NCBI RefSeq assembly: GCF_051014445.1
Contig: NW_027488365.1
Coordinates: forward strand, 40,124,001 to 40,188,000
Direction: 5' to 3'
Length of the DNA: 64,000 nt
From: Colletes latitarsis
Lineage: Eukaryota; Arthropoda; Insecta; Hymenoptera; Colletidae
Positions 56,027 to 64,000 of the stretch are shown here, in pieces. The notes under the pieces are model-generated. The model was not told where the DNA came from. It saw only the letters and a program-made list of their open reading frames with translations, and did no database searches. How positions within the stretch are numbered: position 1 is the first letter of the stretch; each line of letters opens with the position of its first letter. The translations under genes were made by a program, and so were the position numbers.

Positions 56027-57903
56027 TGTTTAAATATCGCGTTAATTGACGGATTTGAGAACCGTTTAGAGAAATATTCAAGTTAATGTGAATTATAACT
56101 GAGAACCATAAATTCCTCGTACGGTATTGTTTTTCGTGTACGCGACATTCCAGAGACTCTCTGATGCGTAGTTCGGTACACGGAACGATACAGGTTAGAA
56201 AAACCATACGCGAGTTTTGGCTGCTCTCAGTCACGTGATCGACCCAATATATTTACTTGGGATCGATCGTCGAAGATCCATAAACAGAGAGGGTAGAGGA
56301 ATATTGAAATTAAGAAGAGATAGACATTGAAGAGCAGGGATAGCGCCGCGAGGTGGTGATTACCCCTCTCGTGGCCGCGACTGCGGATGTCTGTTCGCTT
56401 CTTAGCTTCGAGACTCGATAACGGGTCCGCGCAGCGAGCAGATCGACAAACGATTCCGCTCCGCGACGAAACCAAATCTCCGAATATAGGTTCTGAGAAC
56501 ACTCGAACCTTTCGTTGAGAATTTTAAATTGTTGCTCAAAATTAACTAAATCGGTGAGGCATTTTATCAGCCCCGAATATTGACTGTACAATCTTGCCGA
56601 ATAGCACGTGACACTCGAGTTACGTGGTCGTGTGAGGGAATTGATAAACTTCAGTTCCCGCGTGTCGAGATTATTAACAAAATTTAAAAGACTGTGGGTT
56701 TTCGTCCAACTTTCATGTGACGTTTGTGCTACGCGGTCATGAAAGGGAAATCGAGATAAGAATCGTTTCCCGTGTGTCGAATCTCGAGTCTCAGCAAGGG
56801 CTACGGCCCGATCAGTACTGACGACTCCACGGACTGCTGCATTTGACGCGGTCGTGAGGCTGACTTTCCAACGTCTCGCTGCAACCAGCGGTTGTTGGAA
56901 GTCCAGTTTCGGGCAGTGGCTACGGCCAACTCAATACTGATTTCTCCACGGACTGCTGCATTTGACGCGGTCGTGTGAGGCTGATTATCTTCACGTAACG
57001 TTTGAGTTTCGCGGTCGTGTAAGAATTTGTCGTACGGACTGCTGCATTTGACGCGGTCGTGCGACAAGTTGAATTGTCCGCACTGTTTTGTATATCACCC
57101 CTAGGGTGGTCTCTGACCGATACCCTACGTGGGCTCACCGTTTCTCCGGTCGGGGCTAAGAAATTCCGGACTTCTTAGCTCTCAACCTGCTCGAGCAACG
57201 CTCCTTGACCGCCAGTGAGTACGTACCCTGTGCGTAGAGCAACGCATAATGAGCACCGTGGTGTATGCTCCTTTAAACGTAAGACGCTACGTGCGCCGTT
57301 AAGAGCTACACCACACCGCGTCTTGTACGCAGGGAACGGTGAGAAACTGCGGTTTCGACAGCATTTGGAGCTTTACGACCTCCACCTGTTGTCCTTTCCT
57401 GCGGCATTCAACGATCGCCAAAAAGCGGAGAATTGAGAAATTAGATCTCTTCTTCCGCACAGCGATCGAACGGTTCTCGATTTGTGAGAACGTTCATATA
57501 TACAGTCTACATACATATCTCAGTTCGTCGAGACGTGTCTGTAATCTCCGCTCTCAAGTGCGAACGGCACAGACAGGAGCGTGCGAGATAGAGCGAGACA
57601 GGCGACGCAACAAGCGTTAATAGGTATTTAAATCCAGCCTTGTCTCTCCTTGTTACAGAACAACACATCGCGAACTTGGCCAGGAGCAGCCGGCACAGGT
57701 TTTTTTCCCCAGACGTCGGACCGACGTCTAGGTGGTTTTTTTTCCTTTTTTTTCTTTTTTGATTAAAAATAAAAGTTTAATTTCTTGAGCAAATTCAGGT
57801 GCATCAATTTATTCAATACTTTTTCCCAGTGTCCTTTCCCTCGTACTACGGACCACATCAGACTAAACTAACCCCCCCTTAGGGCGGTTAAGGTCTTTAA
57901 ACA
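56027..57903 (+). mobile_element. LTR-like element E2 (solo-LTR-like)
   Basis: 1877 bp, TGTTTAAATATCGCG...GTCTTTAAACA, with inverted termini. Flanks CTAGC (56022-56026) and CCAGC (57904-57908) differ at one base and may be the target duplication. The AGCGCCGCG core is 314 bp from the start. A motif of the type ACTGCTGCATTTGACGCGGTCGTG recurs three or more times at about 56830-57060, and an AAAATAAAAG signal lies near 57765. GCATTTGGAGCTTTACGACCTCC (split here as a motif near 57361-57383) matches E4 near 17738. No known protein domain. Confidence 0.68.
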
Positions 57904-60900
57904 CCAGCATAGTCCTCTCTTATAAGCGAATTGCTTTGTTACTAGCCTGCTGCATGCTTACTAGCTTGCTTGTATCTTACTTCCTTTCTGCTTGCCTAGT
58001 AGCGTACTGCTTCCTTACTAGCTACCTCCTTCCTTACCAGCATTCTGCTTGCTTAGTAGCTTACTGGTTACTTACTAGCTTACTGCTTGCTGACTTGTTC
58101 ACGGCATGCTCAATAGCTAACTGCCTTCTTCCTAGCCAGCAGCTTGCTTTCTAGCTTACTGCTTGCTTAACGTCTTACTACTTGCTTGATAGCTAAATGC
58201 ATTCTTACCAATATACTGCTTGCTTGACAGGTTACCGTTTTGTTACAAGCTCCCTGCTCGCTTACTAGCTCACTGCTTTCTTACTCGTACACTGCTTGCT
58301 ATCCAGATTAATGCTTGCATGCTAGCATACTGCTTGCTTAGTAGCTGACTGTTTTCTTACTAGCTTACTGCATGACTACTAACTTACTGCTAGCTTACAT
58401 GCTTACTGCTACCAAACTAGCTTCCTGCTCGCTCACTAGCATACTGCTTTCTTACTAGCTTACTGCTAGCTTATTAACTTACTGCTTGTTTACTACCTAA
58501 CTGCTTTCTTAGAACACCCCGGCATTCTTTTTAACTTTCTGCTTTCTTACTAGCCATCTGCATGCTGACTAGCTTACTGCTTGCTTACTAGCTTATTGCT
58601 TCCTTACTAGCCTACTGCTTCCTTCCTAGCCAGCTGCTTGCATTCTAGCATACTGCTGCCTTACTAGCTCCCTGCATACTTACTAGCTTACTGGTTCCTT
58701 AATAGCTAATTGCTAGCTTACTAGCATTCTGCCATCTTACTAGGTTCCTGCCCGCTTTCTAGCTGCCTCCTCGCTAACTTGCTCACTGCTTGCTTACTAG
58801 CTTCCTGCTTGCGTACTAGCTTACTGCTTGCTTACTAGCCTGCTGCTTGCTTACTCGCTTACTGCTTCCCTACTAGATTGCTGCTTGCTTACCACCTTAT
58901 TGCCTGCTAACCAGCTAACAGGAAGCTTAGTAGCATTCTGCACCCATACAAGGTCCCTGCTCGCTTACTAGCTTACTGCTTGATACTAGCTCACTGCTTG
59001 CCTACTAGCTTACTGCTTGCTTACTAGCATAATGTTTCCTTACTAGCTCCCTGCTCGCTTACTTTCTCACTGCTTGCTTACCAGCTTACTGCTTGCTTAC
59101 ATGCTTACTGCTTACTTACTAGCTTACTGCTTGCTTCCTGGCATACTGCTTCCTTACTAGCTCCCAGCTCGCTTACAAGCTTGCTCCTTGCTAACTAGCT
59201 TACTGCTAGCTTACTCGCTTACTTCTTGCTTACTAGCATACAGCTTTCTTACTAGTTAACTGCTTTCTGACTAGCCTCCTTCATGCTTACATGCTTCCTG
59301 CTTGCTTAGTAGCTTACTGCTTGCTTTCCACATAAGTGCGTTCCTAATACATTCCTGCTTCCTTCCTAACTTACTGCTTTCATACTAACTTACTGAACCG
59401 TTACTAGCCTCCTGCTCGCTTGCTAGCTTACTGCACTCTTACCAGCTTAATACTTGCTTGCTAGCTTACTGCTTGCCTACTAGCTCACTGCATGCTTACT
59501 AGCATACTGCATCCTTACTAGCTCACTGCTTTCTTACAAGCTTGCTGCTTGCTTAGTAGCTCACTTGTTTCTTACTAACTTACTGTTTGATTACTAGCAT
59601 ACTGCTTCCTTACAAGCGTTCTCCCCGCTGACTAGCTCACTGCTTGCCCACAGGCTTGTTGCATGCCTTCTAGAATACTGATTGCTTACCAGCTTGCTGC
59701 TTGCATTCTTGCTTACTGTTTGATTACTGGCATACTGCTTTCTTACTAGCTCACTCCTGGCCTACTATCTTACTGCTTGCTTACTAGCCTTCCGCTTGCT
59801 ATCTAACTTAGTCCTACCTTACCAGCTTTCTGCTGCCTTACTAGCTCTCTGCCCGCTTACTTGCTCAGAGCTTGCTTACTAGCTTACTGCTTGCTTACTA
59901 CCATACCGCTTTGGAACTAGCTTACTGCTTGCTTACTAGCTGGCTGCTTGCTTACTTGCTTACAGCTTTTTTCCTAACTAACTGCTTTCCCAATAGCCTA
60001 ATGCTGGCTTACTAACGTACCGCTTTCTTACCAGCTTACTGATTGCTTACTAGCATGCTGCTACATTACTAGCATTCTGCTCGCTCACTGTCTCACTGCT
60101 CGCTTACTATCTCACTGATAGCTTACTATCTCACTGCTTGCTTACTAGAGTACTTCTTGCTTGCTAGCTTACAGCTAATTTAATCGCTTACTGCTTAATT
60201 GCTAGCTTATAGCTTGCTATCTAGCTTGCCGCTTTGTTAAGGTCTTTTTGCTTCCTTACTGGCTCCCTGTTCGCTTACCAGCCCACTGCTTGCTTGCTTC
60301 CTTACTGCTTGCTTACTAGCTTACTGCTTCCTTACTAGCATACTGCAAACTTACTATCTTCCTCCTCGCTTACTAGCTTACTGCTTGCTTGCTTGCTTAC
60401 TGCTTGCATACTAGCTTACAGCTTGCTTGCTAGCATACTCCATCCTTGCTAGCTTTATCCTCGCTCACTAGCATGATGCTTCTTTACTAGCTTACTGCTT
60501 GCTAACCTGCTTACTGCTTGCTTACTAGCTTACTGCTTCCTTACTAGCATACTGCATCCTTACTATCTTCCTCCTCGTTTACTAGCTTACTGCTTGCTTG
60601 CTCCCTTACTGCTTGCTTGCTCCCTAACTGCTTGCTTACTAGCTTGATGCTTGCTTACTAGTTTGCTGCTTGCGAACTAGCCCCCTGCTTCCTTTCTAGC
60701 TTACAGCTTCTTTACTAGCTTCCTGGTTGCTTACTAGCTCACTGCTTGCTTACAGGCTTACTGCTTAATTGCTAGCTTACTGCTTGCTATCTAGCTTGCC
60801 GCTTTGTTAAGGTCTTTTTGCTTCCTTACTGGCTCCCTGCTCGCTTACCAGCTCACTGATTGCTTGCTTGCTTACTGCTTGCTTACTAGCTTACTGCTTC

Positions 60901-62890
60901 CTTATTAGCATACTCCAACCTTACTGGCTTCCCCCTCGCTTACTAGCTTACTGCTTGCTTGCTTGCTTGCTAGCGTACTCCATCCTTGCTAGCTTTCTCC
61001 TCGCTCACTAGCATGCTGCTTGTTTACTAGCTTACTGCTTGCATAACTGCTTACTGCTTGCTTACTAGCTTGCCGCTTTGTTACGACCCTTTTGGTTCCT
61101 TACTAGCTCTCTGTTCGCTTACCAGCTCACTGCTTGCTTGCTTGCTTACTGCTGGCGTACTAGCGTAGTGCTAGCTTACTTGCTTACTGCTAGCTTACTA
61201 GCCTGCTGCTTGCTTCCTAGCTTAGTGCTCCCTTACCAGATTTCTGCTTGCTTACTAGCTTACTGGTTGCTTACTTGCTTACTGCTTGCTTACTAGCTTA
61301 CTATTAGCGTACTCTCTTACTGCTTGCTTATTAGCCTGCCGCTTGCTTCCTAGCTTAGAGCATCCTTACTAGCTTACTGCTTGCTTACTAGCTTCCTGCT
61401 CGCTTACTAGCTCACCCATTGCTTACCAGCGAACTGCTAGCTTACTCGCTTACTGCTTGCCTACTATCCCGCAGCTTGCTTCTAGTATAATGCTCCCTTA
61501 CCAGCTTTCTGCTTGCTAAGTAGCTTGCTGCCAGCTTTCCAGCTTACTGCTTGCTTACCAGCATACTGCTTCCTCACTAGCTTTCTCCTCGCTTGCCAGC
61601 TCACTGCTTGCTAACCAGCTTACTGCTTTCTTACCTGCTTACTGCTTACTTACTTGCTTCCTTGTTGCTTACCAGTTTATTGCTTGCACACTATCATGCT
61701 GCTATTCATACTTGCTTCCTCCTCGCTTACTAGCTCACTGCTTGCTTACTACATTGCTGCTCGCTTACTAGCTTACTTGTTGATTACTCGCTTACTGCTT
61801 GATTACTAGCATGCAGCTGACCTTCTGGCATATTGCAACCTTACTAGCTTCCTGCATGCTTAATAGCTTACTGGTTCCTTAACAGCTTACAGCTAGCTTA
61901 CTAGCATCCTTCTCCCGTAATAGGTCCCGTCTCGCATACTAGCTTCCTGTTTGCTTACTGGCATAATGCTTCCTTACTAGCGAGCTGCTAGCTTGCAAGC
62001 TTACAGCCAGCTTGCTCGCTTAGTGCTTGCTTTCTATCCCGCTGCTTGTTTTCTGCCATACTGCTTGCTTACTAGCATACAGGTAGCTAACCAGCTTACT
62101 GCTTGCCTACTAGATTACTGGTTGCATACTCGCACACAGCTTGCTTACAGTCAAACTTCTTCCTTACTAGCTCACTGCTTGCCTACCAGGTTACTGCTAG
62201 CTTACATGCTCACTGCTTGCCTAATAGCTTACTGCATGCCTACTAGCTCACAGCTAGCTTACTCGCTTACTGCTTGCTTACTAGCCCGCTGCTTGCTTTC
62301 TAGCATACTGCTTCCTTACTAGTTTCCTGCTTGCTTACTTCCTTACTGCCTGATTTCTAGCTAACTGGATGCTTAGTAGCTTTCTGCTCCCTTACAGGGA
62401 CCTTGCTCGCTTACTAGCTTGCTGCTTGCTTAAAAGCATACTGGGTCTTTACTAGCTTCCTGATCGCTTACTAGCTCACTTCTTGCTTACCAGCTTCATC
62501 CTCGCTTACTAGCTCACTGCTTGCTTACCAGCTTACTGCTTTCATACGAGCTTACTGCTTGCTTACTAGCTTACTGCTTGCTTGCTAGCTTACTGCACGC
62601 TTGCTAGCTTACTGCTTGCTTACTAGCATGCTGCTTGCTTTCTAGCCTACTGTTTGCATACTTGCATGCTGCTTACTTTCTAGCTGACTGCTTGCTTACT
62701 AGCTTGCTGCTTGCTTTCTAGTTTACTGCTTGCTTGCTCGCATACTGCTTCCCTAGTAGCTTCCTGCACGCTTACTAGCACACTGCTAGATTACTAGCTT
62801 ACTGCTTGCTTACTAGCTTACTACTTGCTTACTAGCTAACTGCTTTCTTACCAGCGTACTGCTTGCTTACTGGCATACTGCTTTCTTACT
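57904..62890 (+). repeat. 19-bp satellite array, block 7 (5 kb)
   Basis: The longest uninterrupted satellite block, all plus orientation. Higher-order structure: the stretch around GCCGCTTTGTTAAGG recurs at about 60231 and 60801 (570 bp, 30 units) and in changed form at about 61075. Leucine-rich reading frames are repeat translations. No gene, array of spacers or inserted element was recognised. Confidence 0.95.
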
Positions 62891-64000
62891 TGCTTTTTAA
62901 AATTTGCATAATGCCGGGCGATTATTCTCGGCCACAATTACCGTTAATCTTGTTAACGTACAATTCGAATGAGATTATCTCTAATAGGATTTGTACAGCA
63001 AGCAGTGATAGAAAAACGCGTGTATTACTAGTTTTTTTGGCATCGGTAACGGCGCATTACGTTCGATTCGAGTGTGCCAACGGCGTTGATGACGTCAGTA
63101 TCGTGAGAGAGTAGCGCGCAAATAATTAGACAAAGATAGACTGCCGAAATTTAGATAGCGCCGCGGAACGATTTATTAGAGTATCACGGCGACGTCTTCG
63201 GCTGTCAATCCGCACAGTCTCACAACGACTTCTGAAGAAGACACATCGGCTCCCGATCGTGTCCGAACAGATTTCGAGCGAATCTCGAGAGTGAAATTCT
63301 CGAGATAAAGCTTGTAGACGATTATTGAATAGAGGGTGCAACGAGTCGATGTTCAGTCTGGTGCGGGTCCTCTGATTGACCTCGCACAACTCAAATTAGC
63401 ATTCATTAATTTAGACTTTGCTTATCAAACGAGTCAACTTTCGATTCGAATAAAAGCATTCAGGAATTTCGTTCCGGAAAGTCCCAAACAAGCTCAATTT
63501 CTATTTTCTGTCTAGTTTGGAGGGTTTGAGAATACACCAATAAGGTGCTCAACCCCCCTCGTGCAGTATTATTTTGTCGTTTCAAGCGTATAAACGTTTG
63601 AAACACACAGAAGTGGGTGGATACCGTTCAAACTTCTCTGTGATTCTCGTTCGGCTTAGGAGACACCGAAGGGAGGCACCTACGTGGTGAACCTCCAGGT
63701 GGGCTCACTGGAGTCAGGTCAGCGTCCACTTCGGTCGCTTGACATTCGGTCTTCGATTCCTTCCCTCTACAGACCCCGCCGGTGTAACGCTTAGAGGAGC
63801 ACCTGTGCGGAGAGGTTAAGGAGTCGCGGGTCAGGCCCCCACGTAGTTCAGGTACTGTCACGATTCACGTCGAGTGGTGCATTCGTGCAGTGAACCACGT
63901 GCAGTCGGGCTTCGCAGTGCAACTCTCGACCAACAAGTCATCTGTTGGAACGTTAAGGAGAAGCCGCAGATCGACGGTCGTACCGTTGTACTGCAGTGCG
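62891..64000 (+). mobile_element. LTR-like element E3 (runs off the right edge)
   Basis: Complex sequence starting about TGCTTTTTAAAATTTGC after the satellite. It shares GACGTCAG and GAGAGAG (about 63089-63110), AGCGCCGCG (63157-63165) and a GTCTTCGGCTGTCAATCCGC stretch (about 63191-63210) with E4, in the same order and spacing. The core lies about 266 bp from the start. No protein domain is recognised. Its right end is not in the window, so whether it is a solo LTR or an intact element is unknown. Confidence 0.6.

Noticed and set aside
61993..62322. Leucine-rich small ORFs in the satellite, resembling membrane proteins
   Set aside because: They are translations of the 19-bp repeat (LLAYCLLTS-type words) and occur wherever the repeat stays in frame.
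1145..62890. Telomeric TTAGG repeats
   Set aside because: No TTAGG tandem run is visible; only scattered short matches occur.

Overview
The window looks like gene-free heterochromatin from an insect, most likely a hymenopteran such as an ant. That assignment rests on my recollection of which R1-clade, copia, BEL, Ty3/gypsy and mariner families are common in ant genomes; no species marker is visible. I see no host protein-coding gene, rRNA, tRNA or CRISPR array. The ground substance is a degenerate tandem satellite with a 19-bp unit, TTACTGCTTGCTTACTAGC. It totals roughly 16 kb in blocks at 1145-2744, 5435-6946, 28624-34617, 36497-37277, 37776-38597, 49778-49919, 55828-56026 and 57904-62890. 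Everything else is mobile DNA inserted into this satellite or into earlier insertions.

Layout: (1) Four copies of one R1-clade non-LTR retrotransposon lie on the minus strand: A at 1-1144 (runs off the left edge), B at 2745-5434 (5'-truncated, open RT frame), C at 6947-8706 plus 26796-28623 (split by later insertions) and D at 49920-55827 (full length, 5.9 kb, decayed). Every end visible in the window joins the 19-bp satellite at nearly the same register and in the same orientation, with 12-14 bp target duplications. (2) Copy C is split by an 18-kb copia element (8707-26795, TSD AGCCT). The copia itself carries a 5'-truncated BEL/Pao element (10738-15557), a solo-LTR-like element (17234-18729), a young intact-looking Ty3/gypsy element (19474-24595, LTRs differing at about 1 of 373 positions) and a mariner-type DNA transposon inside its right LTR (24738-26541). 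(3) The satellite at 28624-34617 contains a 1.85-kb inverted segment holding an exact 341-bp duplication. (4) A long LTR-like element at 34618-36496 is followed by a 74-bp-TIR foldback element at 37278-37705. (5) A second Ty3/gypsy element (38598-49777, TSD CTAG) has a SAP-domain Gag and is split in its protease by a full-length I-group LINE (42794-48043). (6) LINE D is followed by a second long LTR-like element (56027-57903), 5 kb of satellite with higher-order repeats, and a third LTR-like element (62891 to the right edge).

The parts relate as target and parasites. The satellite appears to be a preferred and possibly sequence-specific target for the R1-clade LINE, much as TTAGG repeats are for TRAS/SART elements, and LTR elements also enter it at the CTAG of the unit. 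The LINE has two conserved 3'-UTR hairpins, one with a compensatory base change, and a TAATG junction between ORF1 and ORF2. The relative order of the stack can be read directly: satellite, then LINE C, then copia (LTRs about 2% apart), then gypsy-1, mariner, BEL and the solo-LTR-like element inside copia.
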